Origin: Rostrohypoxylon terebratum | Lineage: Eukaryota; Ascomycota; Sordariomycetes; Xylariales; Hypoxylaceae | Reading direction: 5' to 3' | Assembly: GCA_022497145.1 (NCBI GenBank) | Contig: MU385913.1 | Coordinates: forward strand, 124,001-188,000 | DNA: 64,000 bases | Shown: positions 12,034 to 23,180 of the stretch, in pieces | How the letters are laid out: the number at the start of each line of letters is the position of its first letter | Position numbering within the stretch: the stretch's first letter is position 1 | Made by a program: the position numbers and the translations under genes | Notes under the pieces: generated by a model | The model's database searches: none | What the model saw: only the letters and a program-made list of their open reading frames with translations | What the model was told of the DNA's origin: nothing

Positions 12034-13259
12034 GCTTGTAGAGGAAATCTAAGACTAAAGAGAAATTCAGGGTGCTGTGTGATGAGGAGTGAAGAAAAGA
12101 GCTGTGGGGGGGGGGGAAGGAAAAAAGAGTGAAGGAAGAGATATTATAAGCAGCTATTTAATCTAATCTTGCTCAATGAGCCTTTCAAACATGTGACGTC
12201 TTTAATTTACTCAAAGTAAAGTTAAAATCCCTCTATACAACGGTGGTTAAAGGGTTACCCGTAAGTATTAACTTTATATCTTCACAGAAATAACGGGACT
12301 TTAGGTACCTACCTTGATAACTTACCTATAAAAGATATTAAAATGATAACTGCGTTAATTATGACATGTTGTTGAACCCGCGATTAAGTACCTAAAATTT
12401 AAATTTCGTTAAAAAACTCATCGTTGAATATTTGGACTAGTAGGTATATGAGAAGGCACGACATTACCTCACGAGAATTTTAGAGAATTTTAGCTAAGCC
12501 AGCGCCAAGAAAACCCCTTCTATTGTCTAAGATTTCTACTAAATGAGCACTCAGCCAACAGATAATGGTTCGTAGCCTACTAATTATATAAATAAGCATG
12601 CACACAGTGTGATTCGGTGACGGGCTCTATGACTATCATAAGACTCTTCAGTTTTCTAGGGATTGGCGTTCACATGGCAATGCAGAAGACTTCTCTAGAT
12701 ACCTATTAACTTGCGCAAACTAAAGCATACCTAGTACTTAATAGATGACTCTCCTATTATCTAACTAGCTCATCAGGGGGGACATAGGCAGGTGCACTCT
12801 TTTATTTGCTCAACGTACAAGATAAGGGGCCTAAGGATGGACCGCTCAAGCCACCCACTGAAGCCACCCACGTAGGCCATGGATATTTAGTCATGGTGCT
12901 GTATTTTTGCAAGTGGTCGGTGTGGGATCTACGTCTACAAGTAAGAACGATAGAAAACTTTCTTATTATTAAGACACGTAGTGAATTGTTCAGCTTGATG
13001 CCAATGTGGTGGTGCCATTCATAGGTAGTCACAGCATACTTAGGACCTAGGTATTCGACTCAACATGCTAGGTAGCTATACCATATTCGAGGAAATATTT
13101 ACAACCTTAAGAATTTATAGCACGATTGAGAATCATTGAGAAGAGTGGTGTTGAGACTGAATTGTTCAAGCTACGTATTTTTTTTAAAAAAAAATCAATC
13201 AGCACTTGATATTTCCTGATGTTAAGCCCCTGAGAATTAAATCATCATAACTTACTCTC
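12034..13259. other. Intergenic, AT-rich
   Basis: No gene is visible. A G9 run sits at about 12107-12115, and facing T and A runs at about 13180-13196 could form a short hairpin. TAGGTACCTA-type steps recur. Confidence 0.5.
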
Positions 13260-14397
13260 TTACTTATTCACGTCAATGTTGCCCGTGTAAATCATGGCCC
13301 AAGTCCCAACCCCCTTGACTTTAACTTCACCCATGCTGCGGAAGCCAAAATGCGCGTAGATATCCCGAGCCCGCTCGCTACCTGCTTCCAGCCACACAGG
13401 CATCGGGCCGCCCTCGTTCTGGTCAGAAGTGAACCGCTCTATGAACGGGACCAACACGGCCCGCACTACACCGGCTATCGTTAGTCATGGATGCCGTTCA
13501 GGTAATGAATTAAATTGTTAATTATTTGGTTGTCTTCGAGAATGTACGTGGATGACGGATGTGTGCCGAATAATAAGCTCGATGCAGCGTGGAGGCGGTA
13601 TAAGCCCAGCAGCCTAGCATTCACGGCAACCACACCTATAATCCGTCTCCGAAGAATGTCGACTAGGCAGGTTTCGTCGATGCCGGACAGATGCCAACTC
13701 TAATTTCTGGATCGACATGTGCGCCTGCAACTAGCGTCGTACGGGAATGAGATTACACGTACGGACTTCCGGGGGTAGCGGATAACAATCACTTAATGAG
13801 ACTTAAAGTTGTTTTTCAAGAGAATGCGAAACACGTACCGGCACCGGGAACATAGTCAACCCCCGGATCCCTCGCCATAAGACTCAACTTCCAGTACCTG
13901 CCCCCACTCACCCTCTGCGCAAGCGGACACAAGTGCCGTTCCTTCAACGCCTCTACACCCTCGATAAACACCTTGAAAGCCGGTCTCTGCGCCAGGATCT
14001 CCGCGGGAACGGACGGCTCGCCCACTCTTCCAGGTTGCCAGCACGCCACCGCTGCGAAGTTGCCCGCCTCGGCTACGAAACCCCCGTCCGCTAACTTAGT
14101 ATGCAGGCGAGTGAGCGAGGCCTCATAAACGAGTTTCTGGATACCGGGTAGATCAAGGTCCGTGACCGATTGGCCCGGGGGCAATTTCTCGTCTTGGAAG
14201 AGCACGGTGATCGGGTCCGTGGCGGATGCGCGCGAGACGGCGCGCGAGAGGCCCTCGATGTAGCGGTCGGAGGTACCGGTGGTAACGGGGGGAAGATCCG
14301 TGGACTTGCTTGTCTTGACGTCGGTGGCGGCGTTTAGTAGATCCGCCGATCCTACAGGGAGAGGCGCTGTCCCGATCGCGATTGGCGTGTCCGCCAT
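13260..14397 (-). CDS. GNAT-family N-acetyltransferase
   Basis: Two exons, 14397-13839 and 13474-13260, give 257 aa. The intron uses a GTACGT donor and an ATAG acceptor after a CTAAC branch-like site. The C-terminal exon holds the recognisable part of the fold: VWLEAGSERARDIYAHFGF, the beta4-alpha4 region (LEA.S...R..Y...GF) typical of fungal GNAT enzymes that use acetyl-CoA to acylate small molecules or proteins. The N-terminal 190 residues carry the substrate side and contain a long Ala/Thr-rich start. The central acetyl-CoA loop is shortened at the exon junction (GAAGVVRAVLVPF), so another small exon in the 364-nt intron is possible. The substrate cannot be inferred. It is transcribed in the same direction as the downstream Ski8 and bL32m genes but is an independent unit. 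Confidence 0.75.
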
Positions 14398-14954
14398 TTA
14401 ACCGGTTCAGAGTAGTTCGAAAGGAAAAAAAATTGGGAGAAAGGTGAATGTGGTTGTGTGACTCCAAGATCCAAGATTTACGAATGACATGATAAAAGCA
14501 TCGTGAATGGGCAGTAGTCTAAACGAACTGTTGTGATTTGACGTAGATAGGTAACTTAAGCCAAGGATAACTTACTTGATAGGGGTAGGTATGCCGAAAG
14601 GATTTCGCCTTTTCGTCAATGCTAGGGGGCGCCCTATACTTGAGTCACAGGCCGAACCGACTTCACCCTAGCAGGCAGCATCTAGACTCCAAATAATTTG
14701 AAGGCAATTAATTGAGCACCAGTCCGATGAATGGAAGAATTTGGAAAGGGTTGCTTGCTTGGTCAGTTAGATCATTATTCCAGCTAAATCGTTTAGGCTT
14801 TATTTGTCATGAAAACGTATCAAACAGTTCTGTAAACACGAATACTCCCAAATGGGCCGTCGTCACACATGCCGAAATTCATTTTCCCATTCCTATCTCT
14901 AAACGCCCGACATGCAAATACCTTGAATCCGGAAGACTGAATGTATGGGTCCTT
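14398..14954. other. Intergenic between GNAT gene and Ski8 3' end
   Basis: This stretch is the promoter of the minus-strand GNAT gene (near end) and the 3' flank of the minus-strand Ski8 gene (far end). No further coding sequence is seen. Confidence 0.5.
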
Positions 14955-16135
14955 TTATACCCCAGTCGCTTCGCGATAGAAAGTCAAACTTCTGTTTGCG
15001 CCGGCCGTGCAAAACATCTCGTTGCGTCCTGTCTTGGGTAACCACTTGACGGACCAAATAGCCTTCTCTGTCTCACTGTGTGTCGCTACACAGGCACCTC
15101 TGTCGATAGACCATACCTTGATTTTGCCGTCAAAGGCACCACTGAGCAGGTATTCGCCCGTATCACTCCAGTCGATAGAAGTAATCCATGCTGTGTGGCC
15201 AGTCAGATTACCAACATGTTCGCCATGCTTGGTATCGTAAACGGCAATGACACCTGCATCTCCAGCAGCGGCTAGGCGTGTGCCGGCTGGCGAGAACGCC
15301 ACTGATCGGATTGGCTTGACAAGTCCTAGGTTCGATTAGCCATGCAAATATATTGAAAATTGTCTATCTTGAGAAGAGCGACCTACCGGGAAGTGAGTAT
15401 TGTAGTCGACCCGTGTCATTGTTGAAGACATACACGGCACCGTTCTGATGTCCGCTCGCCGTGTACTTGCCGTCGCGACTTAGGTCCACACAAAGGCCGA
15501 AGGAACCGGACCCAGAGTTGCCAGTTTCATACTCCCGTATCTTTTCTGACCTATCTCCAAAGATATCCCATACGTTGACGCGTCCATCGTAAGTAGTGGA
15601 AGCTAGGTATTGGCCGTTTTCACTAAGTGCGATAGCCCACGCTTCACCAACTCCTTTACCTGGGCCTTTAGCAGTACCTAACTCCCCGAATGATTGCCAT
15701 TCGCCACTTGAGTCTGCGAGTTTCCATATTTTTACTTCGCCTCCGAACCCGGCTGAAGCTGCTATTTTCCCATCCTTAGAAACGGCGATGTGATGGCATC
15801 CAAGCTTGTGCGCGCCCGTAAGAGATTGACTGAGTGAGAAGTTGGCCTGCGAAGTAGCGTGTATATGTATTGTCGAAGACCCGCTGGCGGATAGGAGAGC
15901 TGTGGGTGTAGCTGCGAGGGAGAAGATGTCTGTTATGTGTGCTGTTGTTCATTAGCACAGCGTATTGGAGAGCACGAGCTCAAAGCCTAGAGCCAGAAGA
16001 TTGAACGAAAGGCGATACTTACCATTGTCGACGGTATGCGTCGTCAAATACTGCTTCGACTACGGTCGTGTGCTTTATTAGCATCATACTTTCGGGATAA
16101 ATAGCACAGTTTAATCATAATGGTGTACATACCAT
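14955..16135 (-). CDS. ski8: Ski8-type WD40 protein (Ski complex subunit)
   Basis: Four exons: 16135-16133, 16059-16023, 15941-15387 and 15325-14955 (321 aa). The first coding exon is only the ATG codon. It is followed by a GTATGT intron with a TGCTAAT branch site, and exon 2 then supplies SKQYLTTHTVDN. The body is a WD40 propeller, with blades ending in EVKIW, RVNVW, AVYVF, VIAVY and KIKVW, and the C terminus SLTFYREATGV. Length and pattern fit Ski8/WDR61. In fungi this protein supports the cytoplasmic Ski complex that feeds mRNA to the exosome, and it has a separate role with Spo11 in meiotic recombination. All four exons keep one frame, which strongly supports the ATG-only start exon. Another WD40 protein of similar length is the main alternative. 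Confidence 0.85.
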
Positions 16136-16731
16136 GATTGCTGCCAACCCATAGGTACAGGTAGTATGGACTTCGTCGAAGCTGTTGTACTGAAGAAGTG
16201 GTGGGGTTGATGATCCAGTAAGAAATATTAAGTGTACCTGAGCTATGGTGGGGTATGGGGTCAAAATGCCAAACAGAAAATTGGAGACCGGGGCGAGACT
16301 TCCATATCGCATCTAGAATATTACATCACACATTGTATCCTCATTCCTACCTTCCTATGTTAAGTGTCTGAAGGGATGTGACTTTTTCTTTTTCTCATGT
16401 TCGCTTTATCAAAATTTTATGCAGGATCATAATATTATTAACTCTCTCCATAATTAAGTGCCTGGAATTCCTTCAGCTTAGAGAATCATTGGCACACTGA
16501 GATAGTGAGACTTGTCTGCAAATTCGACAGACAGATAGGACATTGAATGGCATACAGTTTCTTTATACATGTATTTTACAGTCAACATATTCGACATATA
16601 CTGTAATACCCATCACTTCTGTGCCGAAACGCCAGTCATATGCACAATTCCACTTTGTTCAATATTCGATTCGTATAACTGACTGTGGCTATGTATATAC
16701 CTCCCCACAGCCTTAGGAACAAATCTGCATA
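16136..16731. other. Intergenic upstream of Ski8
   Basis: This is the promoter and 5' leader of the minus-strand Ski8 gene and the 3' flank of the minus-strand bL32m gene. No gene is seen; the sequence is AT-rich from about 16380 to 16700. Confidence 0.5.
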
Positions 16732-17203
16732 TCATTTTGTCTTTGCCTTGAATTCTTGTTCGAGCATACCTCCCACATCTAAGCACATGGCTATTAGTAT
16801 TTCACCAACAGTCGAAGGAAAAGAGGAACGTACGCATCATGCAACTAGAACATAGTGTATGCATCTTTTTCGTTTTCCCACAAGCCGGACACTTGTTGAG
16901 TGATGTGACGTCTTTGAGAGCCTTGCCTGCCATTTGCCTATGCCTCTTCTTCATGTGCGACGTCTTCTTCTTAGGCACTGCTCGGAGTATCCCTTCCCAT
17001 ATATCACCTAATAATTCGGGTATTCTTGAGATGGCGGCGGGGATAGCGATCGCAAGCTCGGGTAATAATGGTAATGGCGATTGTCGCGACTGTTGTGCGT
17101 AAATGGCAGTCGATCGGAAAGAGGAGTTGAATGTAGTCGAGGCTAATCTCGGGAAGAGGGAGGAGAACATCGAAGCCATTCGCAGTTGCTGTATGGCGGC
17201 CAT
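16732..17203 (-). CDS. mrpl32: Mitochondrial large-subunit ribosomal protein bL32m
   Basis: Two exons, 17203-16834 and 16778-16732 (138 aa). The start is in a strong context (ACCATGGCC); an in-frame TTG further upstream is ignored. The first roughly 85 residues are rich in Ser, Arg and Ala with few acids, as expected for a mitochondrial targeting extension. The conserved core follows: VPKKKTSHMKKRHRQMAGKA, then NKCPACGKTKKMHTLCSSC, whose CxxC pairs are the zinc ribbon of L32. The last exon is 47 nt, with a TACTAAT branch site in the intron, and adds a short basic tail. The function is assembly of the mitochondrial ribosome. The length is usual for fungal homologues. Confidence 0.9.
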
Positions 17204-17894
17204 GGTGGATGATCTGGACAAGCGAGTTGCCCGCAGTCACGGAGATTAAGAAATGTCTGGTGTATCGACGGAACTGAACGATTATTCGAGTCTATTATCT
17301 CGAGACGTAAGCCGCGTGCGAAACCGTAATTCTTCTTTGCGATCGCGAATTTGTATATTGTATACGGTCGATGGAGAACATATGAAGCTTATCGTCGTCT
17401 AAAAAGTTTCTAGCGCAAGAATCGATTTGATAGGTCAATAGCTTCCGGTGCGCTTCCAGCTTTACCAAACCTAGCGGCCATCTGCCCATCAGCCGGCATC
17501 AAAGCACGTACGACCCAATGACCCCAGCTACTGTCCACTTTAATTAGCATGCACGGACTCGATCAGACCTATCAAAACCCGCCAACCCCCTTTCCCCTTT
17601 CTTGTGGTGCCCAGCCTAATCTGCACCTTCTTTAAGGAAATTATTGTTTGGCAGGAAATCGCAGGGAGCAATCAAGAGGATCCATTTCCCCTTCACGTCG
17701 AAAAAATTACCAGCCGACACGAACCTTCAACCTTCTTTTCTTCATCATCAACTTCAACTTCTGTCTCCCATCAGATCCCACGCCGTCTTACTCCGACATT
17801 CCTTCGTGTTTCCAATTGCCAAACTAGGCTATTTCTTGGAATAGGAGTTGACATTTTAATCCATTCATTAACTTGATCGGATAAACCAGAAGCA
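17204..17894. other. Divergent promoter between bL32m and septin
   Basis: The minus-strand bL32m gene and the plus-strand septin gene are transcribed away from this 690-bp interval. The part next to the septin is CT-rich, as in many fungal leaders. No coding sequence is supported. Confidence 0.6.
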
Positions 17895-19078
17895 ATGGCG
17901 ACGCAAACCATCTACCCCAACAGCCACGTCGGTTTCGACAGCATCACCTCCCAGATCGAGCGCAAGCTCTTGAAGAGAGGTTTCCAGTTCAATGTCATTT
18001 GCGTTGGTAAGTCATCTTCCCTGATTGTTGAGCATATATTTTTATATATGCCGATTATTTGACGACCATGACCGCCATTTCCATATCGCAGCCAAGTTCG
18101 TATAGCTGACGTGTCTCGTGTCGTACTATAGGTCAAACTGGTTTGGGAAAATCAACTCTGATCAACACCATTTTCGCGTCTCACCTTATCGACTCGAAGG
18201 GTCGATTGCTTCCCGATGAGCAGATCCGATCTACCACCGAGATCCACCCCGTGTCGCACGTTATCGAAGAGAACGGTGTCCGCCTAAAGCTAAACATCGT
18301 CGACACCCCGGGCTATGGTGACTTGGTCAACAACGACCGCTGCTGGGACCCCATCGTCAAGTACATCAAGGATCAGCACTCCGCGTACCTGCGAAAGGAG
18401 CTCACAGCACAGCGAGAGCGTTACATCCCTGACACCCGTATTCACTGCTGCTTGTTCTTCATTCAACCCTCCGGTCACTCCCTCAAGCCTATTGACATTG
18501 TTGTGCTGAAGAAGCTTTCGGATGTCGTCAATGTCGTGCCGGTCATTGCCAAGGCCGACACCTTGACTCTAGAGGAGAGGCAAGCCTTCAAGGAGCGCAT
18601 CAAGGAGGAGTTTGCTTTCCACAACCTCAAGATGTACCCCTATGACAACGACGAGCTTGATGAGGAGGAAAAGTCGATTAACACTCAGATCAAGGTAATT
18701 CGCACACTGAACCCTTCTCAATGTAATATTCACTAACAATCGATTCAGAGCCTCGTCCCCTTCGCTGTTGTCGGTTCCGAGAAGTCGATCATCGTGAACG
18801 GCAAGCAAGTCCGTGGTCGCCAAAACCGATGGGGTGTTATCAACGTTGAGGACGAAAACCACTGCGAATTCGTCTACCTGCGAAACTTCCTACTCCGAAC
18901 GCATCTCCAGGATCTTATCGAGACTACTTCACAGATCCACTACGAGACGTTCCGTGCCAAGCAATTGTTGGCGCTCAAGGAGAGCAGCGCACAAGGCCAC
19001 GGAAGCCGTCCCATCAGCCCGGCCGCGGACCGCGAAATCAGCAGGAGCTCCCAACGAATGACCATGAATGGTTACTAA
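17895..19078 (+). CDS. cdc10: Septin, Cdc10/AspD class
   Basis: Three exons: 17895-18006, 18132-18694 and 18749-19078 (334 aa). The P-loop GQTGLGKS is at residues 38-45. It is followed by the G3 motif DTPGYGD, the G4 motif AKAD, and the septin unique element around WGVINVEDENHCEFVYLRNF. A polybasic stretch (RKLLKRGF) precedes the G domain, as in membrane-binding septins. The protein ends soon after the septin element with a Ser/Arg tail and no C-terminal coiled coil. That feature, with the N-terminal pattern YPNSHVGFDSI, points to the Cdc10/AspD group rather than Cdc3, Cdc11 or Cdc12. It would polymerise with other septins into filaments at septa and growing tips. The first intron splits the P-loop glycine codon. 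Confidence 0.93.
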
Positions 19079-19721
19079 TTCTTCGTTCCTTGTTATATCT
19101 GCTTTCTACGAGGCGTCCCTCGGTTTCAGAGGCTTTCCCATCCTTGCGAGAGGTCCCTAATTACCCCTTTACGACTATTACAATGATCTACTCACCGATG
19201 GCTATGGCGTGGCATTGGGAGGGCAGCTCATTTCAAGAATGGCCATGAAATTCCCAAAAGTTCACTTGGGATGGGATACCAAAATTTTGTCTGCGTGGAA
19301 TATGATTGTGCGTGAGGAGGCGTGTTCTATAGGAAGGCCTCTATGACTGGCCCGTCCGGGGTTGTCTGAGCCTTGTTATGTGTGTTTTGGCCAAGCATAC
19401 AGTTATTCCATCTACACAGTCTGGCGACTCGACGTTCTTATTATTTCCTTTTTTTAGTATTCCCCCGAAAGCTCAATTCATCTTCTCTAAAGCTGCTAAG
19501 ATTAATCCGTTGTCAAGCCTCTTACTGTACTCTAATAGAGCTCGCTCTGATACCTGATGGAATAAATACGAGACTTATGCCCAACGCCCCTTTGTGGAAA
19601 TTGCGAATTCTAAACCAGGTCTTGCTCTTTTTTTGGTATATAATCCTGACCGTCATTAGGTAGTATCTTTCTATCATCTAACTCTAGATGGGTTCCAATC
19701 GAATAGTATGGATTTTCCAGT
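19079..19721. other. Convergent 3' flanks of septin and guanylate kinase
   Basis: The septin (plus) and guanylate kinase (minus) genes converge on this 640-bp interval. It should contain both 3' UTRs. No other gene is seen. Confidence 0.6.
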
Positions 19722-20578
19722 CTACGCTAGGGGCTTATAAACAAAGCCTTCCAGTTCCTTGTAAGCCCTGTCGAGGTCATCGTTGACGATTATTATGTCG
19801 TGGACGCCTGGTGTGTTCGCGTATTCGAGTTCGTCCTTGGCTCGTTCCAATCTCTTGTAGATGGACTCTTCGGTTTCGGTGCCGCGGCCGCGCAGACGCT
19901 TTTCGAGTTCCTGGAAACTAGGGGGCTTGATAAAAGCGAAGCGTGCTTTTATGCCGCTCTTCTTGATTTGCTTGACTCCCTGATGATCGCGCAGTCCCGT
20001 TTAGCAAGTAAACCCACACCGGCCTTTGGCCTTACCACATCGCAACTTGCCTGCGACCGGAAATGCTAGAAATTGTGTAGGAAACGGGAACTTACCTCCA
20101 TCTCGATGTCCAAGACTACGACGCGCCCCTTGGCGGTCTGGTCGGCGATGGTCTGCTTGGAGGTGCCGTAGCGGTTGGATCCGAAGGTGGCGTGCTCGAC
20201 GAAGCCGTCGGCTTTTACCAGGGCCTCGAACTCGTCGCGCGAGACGAAGTAGTAGTCGACCCCGTGGGCCTCGCCGGCGCGCGGCGACCTGGTCGTGTGG
20301 GATACGGATAGGGCGAAACAGTCTGGATGCGAGTCGAAGAGACGCTTGAATAGGGTACCCTTGCCTACGCCAGAGGGGCCGGATATCACGACGGGGCGGC
20401 GGTCCTGGGGGAGTGTTGCTGGTGCTGCTGCTGGGGCGGTCGTGTTAGCGGGGCTCGAGTCGGACTGCTGTCCATTGCCAATCTCTAGGCGATATGCACG
20501 GTACGAATCCGAGTTCGTAAATCCGGGGGGCTAGAGGGTGGAGGAATAGGGAAACACGAGAAACGCACCGGGAGCCAT
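19722..20578 (-). CDS. guk1: Guanylate kinase
   Basis: Three exons: 20578-20569, 20484-20096 and 19979-19722 (218 aa). The first coding exon is 10 nt (MAP plus one base); the second supplies an Ala/Pro/Thr-rich leader and then VVISGPSGVGKGT, the ATP-binding P-loop at about residues 36-47. GMP-binding features follow: SHTTRSPRAGEAHGVDYYFV and FVEHATFGSNRYGTS. The C-terminal exon starts GVKQIKKSG and contains the LID region RLRGRGTETEESI and the HDIIIVNDDLD segment. The enzyme phosphorylates GMP to GDP with ATP and is normally essential. The ~30-residue leader before the core is longer than in yeast Guk1. An upstream acceptor was rejected because it leads to a stop. Confidence 0.93.
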
Positions 20579-23180
20579 GGTGGTTGCGCTTCTTGGGGCG
20601 GAGACGTAAGTGCGAATCGCCGACGACGATGCGCGACGAAGGGGATGGCGGGGAGATGATACGGGGTTATTAGTACAGAGCCTGCGTAAGGATGTCGCCG
20701 TCGTATAGGTAAGCATATGATGACACTCTCGGCCAATTCGTACTGCCACTCTTATTTTTTTTCTTATTTTTTTTCTTATTTTTTTTCCTCGTTGATGGTC
20801 ACACAGCAGGATGTGTGCAGTTGATTCACGGACACAGCCCGGAGGTAGTGGATCGTTGGATTTTCGCTCCTAGCATAAACCCCGCCGGTTTTGTGGTGTG
20901 GCAGTTATGGCTGGTGCATTACATATTGGAGAAGGGTGAAGCATATGGTGGCGTTTTAGTGGCTGGTGCATCTGATTCAAATGCTGAAGTGTGGAGGTTG
21001 GCGCTTGCCTCTGTTCTGCATTAGTGCATTAGAGCTTGTCCGCATTTTCCATTCAATTTTGGCACTTGGCGCCGTCTCGACGCTAATACCGATTTTGATT
21101 ACTGAGTGCTCCCTAAGACAGGGGTATGTCTAGCACAGTTCAGGGACCCCCCGGAATTTTCCCTACTTTTTTTTTTATTCTAACAGATTTGAATGGATTA
21201 TGGATCGGATGGATCTTCAGGGGAAATAATCCATATGGCCAAATGACACCGAGCAACAGCGAGAACTGCAAAGAGGACCCTCGAGGGCGAATTGCGATTG
21301 TCGCCGGTACCCACGCGCACAGAATACGGACCGTGTTTCATCGCTCCTACAAACCTGCGCCCATCTGAGCTCATCTGCGTCGATATTTCTGCACGGAAGA
21401 ACGACTCTGACGTCGTTGTAGAACGCTTCGAAACCGAGACATCGAAGAACGAGTGGAGCGCAAAGAGAAGCTGCAAGGAATAGGCTATCCCTTTTTGCCA
21501 AGATTCAATGTGAAATTTGTTAGTGAGGTACATGGCACATCATGGTGTTCATGGTGTTGCTCGTGGTGGCGCTCGTGGCTCGTCCAATACCACCAATAAT
21601 ATCACTAACACCATAATAGAAGTTGGCCCTCGTATACCCGATGGATTTGACAACGTATTTCAACCATTCTAACCTAACCTGCCTTAGGTATTACCATACA
21701 ACGTAGTAGGGGTCACGAACGCTTCACCCGGCACCTCCAATAGGCTACAAGAATGCGTTGTCGGTCGTCTTGGTCGTATTGGTATCATTGACCTCTCATT
21801 ATTCTCGTATAGAATCTTTAAAAAAAAGAGGCTAGACTACCAGCCAGTTCGTTATTGACGGATTCATGGGCATGGGCAATGCATTTGTTTTCTTCCTGGG
21901 GAATGATCAGCTTTCAGCATATAGCCTTTGTGGTTGTATCATGAAAGCTTGACTAGGTATTATCTATTGAATCTAGTTCGAAAAGGTAGATGGTTTGCGA
22001 GTAACGAGATATAGAAACTAGAAACTAGAAACAGCACAGCCACCACAAATAGTATAACAGACACAACGGACACAACAGATTATAATAGCGTGTAATAAAA
22101 AAAGGTAAGTTGTTTGAACTTTGATCCATCAGGAGCAAGCATGTCGGTGAAACTGCAAAAAAATAATTAGTAGGGATCAGTGTGAATCACTCATGGATTC
22201 GCATAATTCTCGACAGTGTATATTGATGGTGTCATCTTAGAGAATACGGCGAATTTAGTGGTATTGCTTGCCTGACATGTGGTAAAATAGCAACTGTTAA
22301 AACAACAAACTTTAGAAAACACAGTCCAATACAGTGTGAGCGGGTTAGGACTTAATTAGGTCTAATTATGTTGTCGGATATTTCATTAGTGCTTAGCGTC
22401 AGGTAGTGCAGGTACGTAGCGGGTAAGTGAGGGAACAAAAAAGGACAGGCCAATTCCACCAATTCCATTTGAGTTACCGCTAACTTCGTATTTATGGGGC
22501 TTTCCTTCTTGGGACGGATCTCTAACCCTTCGACCAATCAAATGCTCTACCGCGGTTGATCACTGCAACAAAGCCGCCCTTGTCAGCTGCTAAAAAACCC
22601 CTCGTAAGGTTGCAGGTGCAGACGAGACCGAAGACAATGATTGGCATCGTGTGTCAAATGTACTGAATGTACTACTCAATGTACTCAATGTACCCAGGTA
22701 ACGTTCGCTTGTGTTGTACCTGCACTCACTTTCCTTTCCTGACATCCTGACTGCCTGACATTTCCATCTGGAGCTCCTACTCCAATCATTCAATCATTCA
22801 ACTAAGTACCTATTATAGGTATCACACCTTTTCTCCCTCCTTCTTATACCCAACCTCTGTCACTCTTTCCTAACCAACAATTTACACTATTCATAACTCG
22901 ACTTCTTTTTCTCGACATTTTCTGTCAAGGATCACTCTCTTTAGTCCTTTTTTACAAATAATCATTTCTTGGCCTCCGGCCTATTCTAGTCGCTCTCTCG
23001 TACCTATTTCCATAAGGCTACACTGTGTCGATCGCGGTAGTCTTCAACGAACGGAGGAAAATAAAAACGACCTTGGTAGATATTTATTAGGAAACATCGA
23101 AATCTACCATCAACACTCGAGGAACACACCACTACGCCCGAATTCTAACCACAGCAACTTATAAGAACCCACACCAAATA
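20579..23180. other. Divergent intergenic region between guanylate kinase and GH72 gene
   Basis: About 2.6 kb with no supported gene. The side next to guanylate kinase has a perfect 12-nt poly(T) tandem (20751-20786). The side next to the GH72 gene (22800-23180) is CT-rich and forms its leader, with TAGGTA-type steps around 22800. Frames at 21126-21533 are open on both strands but overlap, with no splice support or domain. Confidence 0.5.
20751..20786. repeat. Three perfect copies of a 12-nt CTTATTTTTTTT unit
   Basis: CTTATTTTTTTT is repeated three times without change about 175-210 bp upstream of the guanylate kinase start (AAAAAAAATAAG on its coding strand). Poly(dA:dT) tracts of this kind disfavour nucleosomes, so it is a plausible promoter element, although simple slippage could also produce it. 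Confidence 0.85.

Noticed and set aside
13180..13196. T8-A9 inverted run as a terminator
   Set aside because: Poly(T)/poly(A) neighbours are common in this AT-rich stretch and no Pol III gene lies upstream.
16020..16087. Start of Ski8 at the ATGATG near 16087
   Set aside because: That frame runs into an incompatible phase at the next exon, while the other frame gives the family-like SKQYLTTHTVDN after an acceptor.
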